Assembly (NCBI RefSeq): GCF_001457475.1
Contig: NZ_LN831029.1
Coordinates: forward strand, 6,572,001 to 6,636,000
DNA length: 64,000 nt
Origin: Achromobacter xylosoxidans
GTDB taxonomy: Bacteria > Pseudomonadota > Gammaproteobacteria > Burkholderiales > Burkholderiaceae_B
Direction: 5' to 3'
The notes under the pieces were generated by a model. That model was given only the letters and a program-made list of their open reading frames with translations, made no database searches and was not told the origin of the DNA. Position numbers and translations under genes: made by a program. This document shows, piece by piece, positions 53,073 to 61,452 of this stretch (its first letter is position 1; each line of letters opens with the position of its first letter).

Positions 53073-54344
53073 TCAAGAGGACGCCTGCTCACCGTCCTTG
53101 GCCCGTTCGAGCAAGGGATGGTAGAAATTGATCAGATCCACGGGCTTGCCGAACCACACTCGATCCAGAATGGCCGAGAACATCTGGGCGCTCGCCGCGA
53201 AAGAATGACGTTTCTCGACAAACGCTCGCGACCGGGCCGAAATCTGCGGCCACTCGGCGCGCCGCGCAATCAGGTCACGCAGCACCCCCTCGATGGTGCG
53301 CTGCCCGGCGGATACGATAGGACATTCATCCAGGTAGGAGTATGTGCGGAACAGGTCCGTCGCCGGCAAGCCGTCCACGGGGCTGACTACCACGCGCCCC
53401 AGAGCCAGTCCCTCCAGGGCGGCCAGCGCATATCCCATGACCAATTGGTCAACGTAGATATCGGCCCGTCCGATACGTTCGAGCGCCTCGTGGTTTGGCA
53501 CGCGCTCGATCAGGTCCAGGTGGATATCCACGCCTTCCGCGCGTAGCGTCTGCACGGCCTGCACCAGGAACTCCGTGCCTTTCACGCCGCGATGATTGGC
53601 GGCATGCGCAATGCGTATCGGGCCACTGGTCTGCGGGGCCACGAACGGTCGGATACGCTGCGTATCGACCGGATAGCAGGTCAGGGGCAGGATGTCCCAT
53701 CGAGGCAGGCTGGTGAAATGCACCAGGCAGCCCACGACAACATCGGCATCATGCGTCATGCGGCGGATACGCTTTTGCACGCGGCCGGCATGGTTGCCCA
53801 TGGCGGGATAGCTCATCATCAACCCATGGCGCCAAAGCGGGTCGCCCATCTGATCGTAGACGAAGGCATCGCTGCCGTAGGGCATGACCACGATTTTCTT
53901 GCCAGCCAGGCGCAACAGTTTCAGTTCAAGCGGGGCAAGCAAGGTATCTCGCAGCACCCCCCCGTCGAAATACATAAAAAACACGTCATAGCGCGACAGC
54001 GAATGCCCGAAAAAGCGATATGCCATCCAGCCGGAGCACAGGTAGTCGGCCAGCTTGCCACGAGAGACCGCTGGAAACACCAGATGGTCGAAATCTTCCC
54101 TGCGGTTGATCGCGTACAGCTCCGTCACCGCAGTTTCGCTCAGATAGCCGCGTTCAGCCATTGCACGCGCCATATAGGACAACGACTTGATCGGCGTGGA
54201 TTGCCAAACCAGGCGTGGGCGCTCCGTGGCGGAGCGCGCGGATAACACATGGCGCAGATAGCCAGCCACCAGGAACGGCAGTCCGGCCACCAGGACAAGC
54301 ACGTCCAACAGCGTCCTGAGCAACGGTTTGAGCAAGGCGGACAT
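53073..54344 (-). CDS. Glycosyltransferase-like protein with N-terminal membrane anchor
   Basis: The 423-residue protein starts with a hydrophobic anchor (LLRTLLDVLVLVAGLPFLVAG) and has the block GPIRIAHAANHRGVKGTEFLV, then RADIYVDQLVMGYALAALEGL. Both blocks are shared with the glycosyltransferase gene just downstream, so the two look paralogous. The middle contains KIVVMPYGSDAFVYDQMGD. The specificity is unknown. Only one base separates it from the next gene. Confidence 0.72.
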   Translation of the reverse strand: MSALLKPLLRTLLDVLVLVAGLPFLVAGYLRHVLSARSATERPRLVWQSTPIKSLSYMARAMAERGYLSETAVTELYAINRREDFDHLVFPAVSRGKLADYLCSGWMAYRFFGHSLSRYDVFFMYFDGGVLRDTLLAPLELKLLRLAGKKIVVMPYGSDAFVYDQMGDPLWRHGLMMSYPAMGNHAGRVQKRIRRMTHDADVVVGCLVHFTSLPRWDILPLTCYPVDTQRIRPFVAPQTSGPIRIAHAANHRGVKGTEFLVQAVQTLRAEGVDIHLDLIERVPNHEALERIGRADIYVDQLVMGYALAALEGLALGRVVVSPVDGLPATDLFRTYSYLDECPIVSAGQRTIEGVLRDLIARRAEWPQISARSRAFVEKRHSFAASAQMFSAILDRVWFGKPVDLINFYHPLLERAKDGEQASS

Positions 54345-54372
54345 CCCGCGTTTCCTCTCGTTGTTCCGCGGC

Positions 54373-55296
54373 CTAGGCCTGACCGAAGAATCGCGCGCCG
54401 TCCTCGAACGACCTGAACCGGAAGTCCGGCATGAGACCCGCGAGGACTGCGGTAGGTGGCACGATCGTCAATTGCCCGGCCTTGCCCGTACGCTCGAAGG
54501 TCGGCTCACGACCGATGATTCGGCCGATCGCCTGCGCAACATCCTTGATGCTCAGGGCCTCGGACGTTGCCACATTGATGGCCCCTTGCCAGCCCGAGAC
54601 CGCGGCGGTACGCAGCACGGCGGTGACATCGTCGATATGCGTGGGCGTGAACACCATGCCGCCTTCGTCCCCATCCAGGGAGACTTTTTCCCCGGCCTGC
54701 ACCCGTTGGAAAAGATTGGGCACGAGACGGCCGGTCTGTTGCGGGCCGTAGGGGAAAAACAGCCTCAATGCGCACACATTGAACAGCTTCGAATAGGACT
54801 GCGCCAGAAGCTCCGCAGCCAGCTTGGTTCGCGCGTAGTGGCTTTCCGGCGCCTGCGCCGAGGCTTCGTCCATCGGCTTGGCATAGGGCTCATAGACACT
54901 TCCGGTGGACGCCAGCACAAAGCCTTTCACGCCCGATTTGGCCGCATAGTCCAGCAGGGCCGCCGTGCTGGCGACGTTGACCTGGAACATGTCCATCGCC
55001 GATCCCGGAAAATCCCGGTAGCCGTCGGATTGGGCAAGGTGAATGATCCGGTCCACGCCGCTGGCCGGCAGGACGGCAGCGAGATCGGCATTGGCTCCGA
55101 GATCAGCCAGCACGCAACGTACGCCGAGCCGGGTGAGCTCCGGGACTTCGCGGCGACTCAAGGCGAGCACCTCATGTCCCGCGACGAGCTGTTGGACAAG
55201 ATGACGGCCCACAAAACCCGTGGCGCCGGTCAGGAGGATACGCTGTCGGCCGGAAAGGGGATTGGAATCAGGAGATTTCATGGCAATGGTCATCAC
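54373..55296 (-). CDS. NAD-dependent nucleotide-sugar epimerase/dehydratase (SDR)
   Basis: The 307-residue extended SDR shows the NAD(P) motif LLTGATGFVGRHLVQQL, the catalytic Y-x3-K in SHYARTKLAAELL, and the Ser/Thr in LASTGSVYEPYAKP. It resembles sugar epimerases, dehydratases or 4-ketoreductases; the substrate is not evident. It starts with ATGA overlap to the preceding 545-residue gene, showing operon coupling. A second possible start is the Met at codon 6. Confidence 0.82.
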   Translation of the reverse strand: MMTIAMKSPDSNPLSGRQRILLTGATGFVGRHLVQQLVAGHEVLALSRREVPELTRLGVRCVLADLGANADLAAVLPASGVDRIIHLAQSDGYRDFPGSAMDMFQVNVASTAALLDYAAKSGVKGFVLASTGSVYEPYAKPMDEASAQAPESHYARTKLAAELLAQSYSKLFNVCALRLFFPYGPQQTGRLVPNLFQRVQAGEKVSLDGDEGGMVFTPTHIDDVTAVLRTAAVSGWQGAINVATSEALSIKDVAQAIGRIIGREPTFERTGKAGQLTIVPPTAVLAGLMPDFRFRSFEDGARFFGQA

Positions 55297-56930
55297 GTCT
55301 GTGCTTGGCCTCGATACACGTCGAGGAGCTTCTGCGTTATTAGTTCGTTTGAATGGTAAGCCTGATACCAGCGCTTCGAATCCTGCGAAACGGCGCGCAT
55401 GTACACGGGATCCTGATGCAGGCGGCGCAGCGATTCGAATACATCTTCAGGAGAGCGCACATTCAGGACGGGCGGCAACTCGGGGAAGCACCAGCGATGC
55501 TGGTCTTCATTCAAGTAGAACATGGCCGGCTTGCCGCAGCCCCAGGCCTTCGGCGCCGTGCTGCCGAACGACCCCAACCAGAACTGGTCCGCCAGCAGAT
55601 CCGTCGCCGCGATGTAGCGGCACATCAACGCATTGGGAACCGGTGGAATCCACCGCACCCGGTCGGCCACGCCCAGTTCCTCGAGCAAGGCGCGCGAAGC
55701 CGGCACCGACAACCCCCAATCAACCATCACGGCCGACGCGCGGGGATTGACGTCCTTGACGAAGCGCGCGAAGCCACGAATGAAGATGTCGTTGCCCTTT
55801 TCCCAATTGGGACTGCGCACCTCCGGCTCCCAGTGCTGGCGCGATGGATGAAAAACGATGAAATCCGTGTCGAGCTCGCGACAAAGCGAAGCGCGCAATG
55901 CCTGCGATTCCGGCGTTTCATGCAGACTGTCTTCATTGACGGGGTGGGGAATGAAACTGTAGCTGGGCAGCTCCAGTCGCTGCGCCGATCCCAGGACATC
56001 CGCATTGGTGATGAAGGCATGCCTGGCGCGGGTATAGGTCAGGTACGTGAGCTGACCCATATAGGAAGACTCGAATGGCAGGCTGCGCAACGTGCCATGC
56101 TCGAATGCCAGGAAAGGCGTACCCGCGATGAGCGGCAACCGGCCTCCGGCGCCATAGACTTGCACGATATCGTATCGGCTCATCAATGTCCTGACGGACT
56201 CGCGATAGGCCGGTGCGGTCGCCTCGATGTCGCGTAGAGCATTGGGCATGTCCGGGTCGATAGGGACCGACGGCATGGGTTCGATGGCGATCGGCAGCGC
56301 ATCGACGGCGGCGGGTATCGTCGGCTTACGCCCGGAGCGCAAGCGTCCTTCGGTGATCAGTCGATATCCCACCCGCAGGCACAGCCTGCCCAGGCGGTAC
56401 AGTTTGCGTGCGGCGGCCGCTCCCTTGCGAACAAGCTTGTATCCTCCCACCAGGCCACTGCGCAACCGCTTGCCCACGCCGCCATCGCTGCAATCGATTT
56501 CCCTGTCGAGATTGCCCACTTTCCACCAGAAGCGCGCGGCCCAGCGGCGCCCTTCGGTTTTGGCCAGCAGATAACGCAAACCAAAGGGCTCGCGCATCTG
56601 GATTACCCAATCGGGGCGGACGTAATTCAAGCCAACGGTGCGAGTCCAGTCGGGTTGGTTATGCGTTCCCGCAAAGTTGGTGAACCCGCCCTCCTCCCAT
56701 TCCGGGCATGCCATGATGTGGTAATAGCCTCCCACATACACGTCAACCTCAACGCCGTGGCGGCGCAGGGCTTTGGCATTTAGATATGCGTTATTGGCGA
56801 TATTGTCGATGAACAGGACGCGCAACGGCCGCGCGCCGTCGTCTACCTTATGCTGTGCGTTTTGCACCGGAGCTTCCCCATAACTTGAATACGGCTCGTG
56901 AGAGCGCTTCTTGCCCGCACGAGCCTTCAT
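55293..56930 (-). CDS. Large glycosyltransferase-like protein
   Basis: The 545-residue protein has a start-proximal Rossmann-like segment (PLRVLFIDNIANNAYLNAKA), a basic middle region, and a C-terminal half with FIVFHPSRQHWEPEV, NWEKGNDIFIRGFARFV and ATDLLADQFWLGSFGSTAPK. The H-P-S-R...K-G and DLLADQ blocks recall the two neighbouring glycosyltransferases. The function is probably sugar transfer, with unknown donor and acceptor. It is six bases downstream of the aminotransferase gene. Confidence 0.68.
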   Translation of the reverse strand: MKARAGKKRSHEPYSSYGEAPVQNAQHKVDDGARPLRVLFIDNIANNAYLNAKALRRHGVEVDVYVGGYYHIMACPEWEEGGFTNFAGTHNQPDWTRTVGLNYVRPDWVIQMREPFGLRYLLAKTEGRRWAARFWWKVGNLDREIDCSDGGVGKRLRSGLVGGYKLVRKGAAAARKLYRLGRLCLRVGYRLITEGRLRSGRKPTIPAAVDALPIAIEPMPSVPIDPDMPNALRDIEATAPAYRESVRTLMSRYDIVQVYGAGGRLPLIAGTPFLAFEHGTLRSLPFESSYMGQLTYLTYTRARHAFITNADVLGSAQRLELPSYSFIPHPVNEDSLHETPESQALRASLCRELDTDFIVFHPSRQHWEPEVRSPNWEKGNDIFIRGFARFVKDVNPRASAVMVDWGLSVPASRALLEELGVADRVRWIPPVPNALMCRYIAATDLLADQFWLGSFGSTAPKAWGCGKPAMFYLNEDQHRWCFPELPPVLNVRSPEDVFESLRRLHQDPVYMRAVSQDSKRWYQAYHSNELITQKLLDVYRGQAQT

Positions 56931-56936
56931 GCGCGG

Positions 56937-58079
56937 TCAGGCGCTACGCAGCGCGTCGGTCAGGGTTTGTACCACCAAGGCTTGATCCGCATCGGTCATA
57001 TTAGGGAAGATCGGCAACGTGATCGTGGTGTCTTCACACAGGATGGCGTTGGGAAACGCCGTCGCGTCCAGCTTGTACTTGTTCGCGTAATAGCCCAGGC
57101 GCACCACCGCATGCGTACCCGGCCGGGTTTGTATGCTTTTTTCATCCATGGCCCGCATTACGGCGTTGCGGCGGTCACGACCACCTTCACGCACGCGCAC
57201 CACGTAGCTCTGATACGAATGGCCATCGACGTCGGCAGCTTCGGTCGGCAGTACCAGATCGGAAACCGAGGCCAACAATTCGGAATACCGCGTTGCCCGC
57301 GAACGACGCTCGGCCAGCAGATGCTCCAGCTTCGCAAACTGGGCAATGCCGACCGCTGCCTGGATATCCGACAGACGCAGGTTGTATCCCAGATTGTCGA
57401 AGGTCGACATCGTCCACGGGCCATGCGGCTCGATTTCCGCCGACGGCAATCCCGTGGAGCCGTGGTTGCGGAAACTGTTGACCAGCTTGGCCAGGGCCTC
57501 GGTCCGCATGGTGACAGCGCCGCCCTCACCTGTTGTGATCACTTTGCGGGGATGGAACGAGAAACAGCCCAGATCGCCGATGGTGCCGATCGGCGTTCCC
57601 TTGTAGGTGGTGCCGATCGCACATGCGGCATCTTCGATGACCGCCAGATTGTGCTTACGGGCTATCGCCATGATGGGATCCATGTCGGCGGCCAGGCCGA
57701 ACAGGTGGACTGCGACGACGGCCTTGGTGCGCGGCGTGATGGCGGCTTCAAACGCTGCCGGATCCAGATTGAACGTGTTCGGATTGACGTCCGCGAAAAC
57801 CGCCTTGGCGCCCACGTATTCCGCGGCGTTGGCCGAGGTGATCCAGGTGAACGCCGGCACGATGACCTCGTCCCCCGGCCCCAGTCCCAAGGCCAGCGTG
57901 GCCAGGTGCAACGCGGCGGTACAAGACGTCGTGGCCAGCGCGTACGGGGCAGCATGGCGCTTGGCGAGCAGCTCTTCGAATTGACGCGTCATCGGACCTT
58001 GCGTCACCCAGCCGCTGGCGAGACAGCGGCGCACACTTTCGATTTCGCTTTCGTCGAACGAGGGGGCAGCGAGTTGCAT
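56937..58079 (-). CDS. DegT-family sugar aminotransferase
   Basis: The 380-residue PLP enzyme begins MQLAAPSFDESEIESVRRCL, has the ring-pairing Asp in VIEDAACAIGTTYKG and the PLP Lys in FSFHPRKVITTGEGGAVT. It is closely related in layout to WlbF. It heads the leftward group of glycosyltransferase genes, so it probably aminates a keto sugar used by them. GGAG lies upstream of ATG 58079; the in-frame ATG at 58157 would add 26 residues without family similarity. Confidence 0.88.
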   Translation of the reverse strand: MQLAAPSFDESEIESVRRCLASGWVTQGPMTRQFEELLAKRHAAPYALATTSCTAALHLATLALGLGPGDEVIVPAFTWITSANAAEYVGAKAVFADVNPNTFNLDPAAFEAAITPRTKAVVAVHLFGLAADMDPIMAIARKHNLAVIEDAACAIGTTYKGTPIGTIGDLGCFSFHPRKVITTGEGGAVTMRTEALAKLVNSFRNHGSTGLPSAEIEPHGPWTMSTFDNLGYNLRLSDIQAAVGIAQFAKLEHLLAERRSRATRYSELLASVSDLVLPTEAADVDGHSYQSYVVRVREGGRDRRNAVMRAMDEKSIQTRPGTHAVVRLGYYANKYKLDATAFPNAILCEDTTITLPIFPNMTDADQALVVQTLTDALRSA

Positions 58080-58147
58080 TATCTTATCTACTCCGGATGG
58101 CAAATGAAGGGTGCGTCGGCTCGCAGCGATAGCGTCGAACGGAACAC

Positions 58148-58177
58148 GTATAGGCATGAAAGTGCGATACTTACAAT
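58148..58177 (-). promoter_or_regulatory. Candidate promoter for the leftward glycan group
   Basis: On the minus strand TTGTAA (-35) and TATACG (-10) are separated by 18 bases, about 70 bases before the aminotransferase start. Each hexamer matches the consensus at four of six bases. Confidence 0.3.
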
Positions 58178-58253
58178 TTTACCCTGCACTGGCGGCGCCA
58201 TAGTGGAAAACGCCACACGCAATCAGCCCCGTGCGGCGGGATTGGCACCCTGA

Positions 58254-58265
58254 TTGCCTAGGCAA
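58254..58265. promoter_or_regulatory. 12-bp perfect palindrome TTGCCTAGGCAA in the divergent region
   Basis: This lies 44 bases before the FemAB-like start and 175 bases before the leftward aminotransferase. It could bind a dimeric regulator; nothing else supports that. Confidence 0.25.
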
Positions 58266-58308
58266 GCCGTACCGCGGGCGCCCGGACGACTCCTTTTTTC
58301 ATAAGCCC

Positions 58309-59421
58309 ATGCTCCCCGCGGCCCATTCCCCTGCCATTTCCGATCACCTCGGCATATCCGTCACCGAATCCTCCGAGGCCGATACGACGGAACTCGAGGC
58401 TTGGCTCAGCCAGGTTCCCAGTGCCCTGCTATACGCTGGACAGGAATTTCTCGACTTCCTCGTGGCGGCCTGTGGTGGGGTGTCGACAACCCTGATCGCG
58501 CGGCGCGGCGGGCGCATTGCCGGCGCTTTCCGGTATCTCAGCAAAACCGTGCCAGGAATCGGAACCATTATCAACAGTCTGCCCTGGTACGGCAGCCATG
58601 GCGCATGCCTGCTGGATACGCAGCCCGACCCGCAGGTGCGCCGCGCGCTACTGGCCGCGTTCGGAAATCGCATCGCTGCCACCCCCGACGTCATCAGCGC
58701 CACGGTTATCCTGACGCCGGTCGAGGAGTCCTATCGCCAGGAATATATCGACGCGCTCCAGCCACGCGTGCTGGATCCCCGCAATGGCCAGATCACCGCA
58801 CTACCGCCAGACGGCCCCAACCTGCTGCATGACCTGGAATTCTGCTTTGCGCAAAAAACGCGCAACCTGGCGCGCAAGGCATGCAAGCAGGGTTTTGAAG
58901 AAATCGTGAGCGACGAAGATTGGGCCTGGCAATTCCTGCATGATGTACATGTCGAGAACATGGCCGCCGTCGGCGGCAAGGCCAAGCCCCGTGAACACTT
59001 CGACGCATTCCGCGTCCATCTCGCACCGGGCCGGCGCCGCCTTTCGGTAGCGATGCTTGACGGGCAGCCCGCCGCCGCCATGTTGCTTGCCGGCTTCAAT
59101 GACACAATCGAGTACATAACCCCTGTTATCAAGGTGGAGCACCGATCGCGGCAGCCTCTGTCGTTCCTGATCATGCAGGGAATGCTGGATGCCGTCAGAT
59201 CCGGCTACCGTCATTGGAACTGGGGCGGTACCTGGCACTCCCAGCATTCGCTACACCATTTCAAGGCTGGCTGGGGTGCGGCGGACTGGCCTTATACCTA
59301 TGTCGTCTGCGCGTCGGACACCGGACTGGCCACCCTCAGGTCGGATGCCGCCAAGGTGGCATCCGCATTCCCGTTCTATTACGTCTATCCATTCGACCAG
59401 CTGAACCATGATCCCGCATAG
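58309..59421 (+). CDS. FemAB/GNAT-like acyl- or aminoacyl-transferase
   Basis: The 370-residue protein belongs to the FemAB-related GNAT group. It shows RRGGRIAGAFRYLSKTVPG in the first GNAT-like domain and VAMLDGQPAAAMLLAGFNDT, then NWGGTWHSQHSLHHFKAGWG in the second. Family members in polysaccharide or exosortase loci are predicted to add an acyl or amino-acid group, using acyl-CoA or aminoacyl-tRNA. A role in decorating an amino sugar is inference. The start at ATG 58309 was chosen because the family-like sequence begins shortly after it. It overlaps the next gene by 14 bases. Confidence 0.72.
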   Translation: MLPAAHSPAISDHLGISVTESSEADTTELEAWLSQVPSALLYAGQEFLDFLVAACGGVSTTLIARRGGRIAGAFRYLSKTVPGIGTIINSLPWYGSHGACLLDTQPDPQVRRALLAAFGNRIAATPDVISATVILTPVEESYRQEYIDALQPRVLDPRNGQITALPPDGPNLLHDLEFCFAQKTRNLARKACKQGFEEIVSDEDWAWQFLHDVHVENMAAVGGKAKPREHFDAFRVHLAPGRRRLSVAMLDGQPAAAMLLAGFNDTIEYITPVIKVEHRSRQPLSFLIMQGMLDAVRSGYRHWNWGGTWHSQHSLHHFKAGWGAADWPYTYVVCASDTGLATLRSDAAKVASAFPFYYVYPFDQLNHDPA

Positions 59422-60436
59422 CCGCCCCTGGATTACCGACGAGGACTGCGAGGCCGTCGTCGCGGTCCTTAGATCCGGCATGCTGAACGAGGGCGCCGCG
59501 ACTCGTAGGCTGGAACAGTGGTTCGAGCATGCCAGCGGCGGCGGTACTGCGGTGGCTACCGGTTCCGGCAGCCAGGCCCTGTTGCTGGCCTTGCGCGCGC
59601 TCGAGGTCGGAGCCGGCGCCGAGGTGATCCTCCCGACTTACGTCTGCGCGGAAGTTCTGGGCGTTGTGGAGTCACTCGGAGCGACCGCCAGGCTCGTCGA
59701 CATCGCCGACGACTATCTGATCAACGCCAATGCCACCGCTGCAGCAATTACGCCGCGAACCCGCGCAATCATCGTCCCGTACGTCATGGGCATCCGGACC
59801 GATATCGAACCCCTGCGCACGCACGGCGTTCCCATCATTGAAGACTTGGCCCAATGGCTAGGGCCCGTGCGCGCATTCAAGGGGGACATCCAGGTATTCT
59901 CGTTCGAGGCCACCAAAGTCGTGGCCGCCGGAGAGGGGGGCATGGCAATGGCGCGCACGCCTGAATTGGCACAACGCCTGGTGCAAGCCAAGCGCATCGC
60001 GTCATCACCCTACAAGCTCAACCTCTATCCTTTGTCAGACTTGCAGGCCACCCTGGCCCTGTCCCAACTCGAACGCCTGAGCAAGACCTGGGAGCGGCGA
60101 CAGATGCTGGCGCAGCGGTATATCGCGGGGCTGGCCGACACGCCCGTTATCGTGCCAGCGCAGCGCATCGAGCACGGCATGTATTTCCGCTTTGCGGTAC
60201 AGCTGCCGGCAGGGTTCGAGGTGGCACAGGCCATCACGGCGTTCGCGCGCCACGGCGTGGCGGTTCGCCGCCCCGTCGACAACCTGTTGCACCACATCCG
60301 CCCGACGACGGCCACGTTTCCCATGGCGCAGGCGTTGTACGACCGAACCATCTCCCTGCCGTTGTATCCTGCCTTGTCGGACGACGATCTCGATGTGGTA
60401 CTGAGTGCGGCGCACGCCGTTTTTTCTCACAGTTAG
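59408..60436 (+). CDS. DegT-family aminotransferase
   Basis: The 342-residue PLP enzyme shows MIPHSRPWITDEDCEAVVAV, the ring Asp in IIEDLAQWLGPV and the PLP Lys in FSFEATKVVAAGEGGMAMA. It is shorter than the other three DegT proteins in this locus and lacks the usual C-terminal extension. It probably aminates a nucleotide-linked keto sugar. It is translationally coupled to the FemAB-like gene upstream, which hints that the new amino group could be the acylation site. Confidence 0.83.
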   Translation: MIPHSRPWITDEDCEAVVAVLRSGMLNEGAATRRLEQWFEHASGGGTAVATGSGSQALLLALRALEVGAGAEVILPTYVCAEVLGVVESLGATARLVDIADDYLINANATAAAITPRTRAIIVPYVMGIRTDIEPLRTHGVPIIEDLAQWLGPVRAFKGDIQVFSFEATKVVAAGEGGMAMARTPELAQRLVQAKRIASSPYKLNLYPLSDLQATLALSQLERLSKTWERRQMLAQRYIAGLADTPVIVPAQRIEHGMYFRFAVQLPAGFEVAQAITAFARHGVAVRRPVDNLLHHIRPTTATFPMAQALYDRTISLPLYPALSDDDLDVVLSAAHAVFSHS

Positions 60437-60446
60437 GTTTCAAGAC

Positions 60447-61448
60447 ATGGATGACGTGCAACGCACAGAGAAGTACGCCAAACGCCCGCTCGATGAGCAA
60501 CGCATCGCCCAGATGAACGAGTTGTTGCGTCCCGCTCAGGCGAGCCTGGAGCAGCATGCCCCCCAGCCGGCGCAACCCATCGTCCTTGTCATCGGCGCGC
60601 CCCGTGCGGGTACGACCCTCGCCGGCCAGATGCTCGCGGCGACCGGCGGTTTCGCCTACGCCAGCAACTTCCTGGCCCGATTCTGGCAGACGCCCGCAGT
60701 CGGCGCCATCATCGAACAGGCGTTGAAAATACGTGAGAACGACGGCATCGATTTCTCCTCCACGCACGGCGTGACCAAGGGCTGGAGCAATTCCCACGAA
60801 TTCGGTTATTACTGGTCGTCCTGGTTCGACCGCGGCCAGACGACCCATCGGCTCGCGCCGGCGGAACTTGCGCAGATAGATGCCGCCGCCATGCTTCGGT
60901 CCCTGGGAGCCTTGGAGGCCGTCCGGCACCTGCCTTTCGTTTTCAAGAACAATACCTGGTGCACGCTGCAGGCCGCCTATCTTGCGCGCACACTGCCCAC
61001 CTCGCTCTTCGTGGTCTGCAGACGCAATCCGTTGTTCATCGCGCAGTCCATACTGATGGCGCGGCGCGAGCGCTATGGCGACGAAAGGCAATGGTGGTCC
61101 GTGCGTCCGTCGACCTATGAGACCATCATCCAGTACTCCCCGCAGCAGCAGGTCGTCTTCCAGGCGCTCGAGATCCAGCGCGAGATGGACGACGAACTGC
61201 GCCTGATCGCGCCACATCGACTTGTTCACGCTCCCTACGAGCGCCTGTGCGCCGAACCTCGGCGGATCGTCGCCGAGGTCGTGGAACGATGTGAGAGCGC
61301 CGGCGCCAGGCTGAAGCTGGAGCGCACCTGCCCGGAAGCGTTCGAAAGCACGGATGTGCGCCGATTGCAGGCCGCCGAATGGCGTCTGCTGGAGCGAGCG
61401 CTCGAGGACTATCCCGCCTTCCGTGTTCGTGTGGAAAGCCAGGCTTGA
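60447..61448 (+). CDS. Sulfotransferase
   Basis: The 333-residue cytoplasmic-type sulfotransferase has the PAPS 5'-phosphosulfate loop IGAPRAGTTLAGQML (residues 49-63) and the 3'-phosphate-binding region FVVCRRNPLFIAQSIL (about residue 188). It transfers sulfate from PAPS to a hydroxyl or amino group. Its glycan-locus context and the neighbouring CysNC/CysD genes suggest a sugar acceptor, as with rhizobial NodH or LPS sulfotransferases. ATG 60447 lies 10 bases after the DegT stop, so the three rightward genes form an operon. Confidence 0.85.
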   Translation: MDDVQRTEKYAKRPLDEQRIAQMNELLRPAQASLEQHAPQPAQPIVLVIGAPRAGTTLAGQMLAATGGFAYASNFLARFWQTPAVGAIIEQALKIRENDGIDFSSTHGVTKGWSNSHEFGYYWSSWFDRGQTTHRLAPAELAQIDAAAMLRSLGALEAVRHLPFVFKNNTWCTLQAAYLARTLPTSLFVVCRRNPLFIAQSILMARRERYGDERQWWSVRPSTYETIIQYSPQQQVVFQALEIQREMDDELRLIAPHRLVHAPYERLCAEPRRIVAEVVERCESAGARLKLERTCPEAFESTDVRRLQAAEWRLLERALEDYPAFRVRVESQA

Positions 61449-61452
61449 TTCG

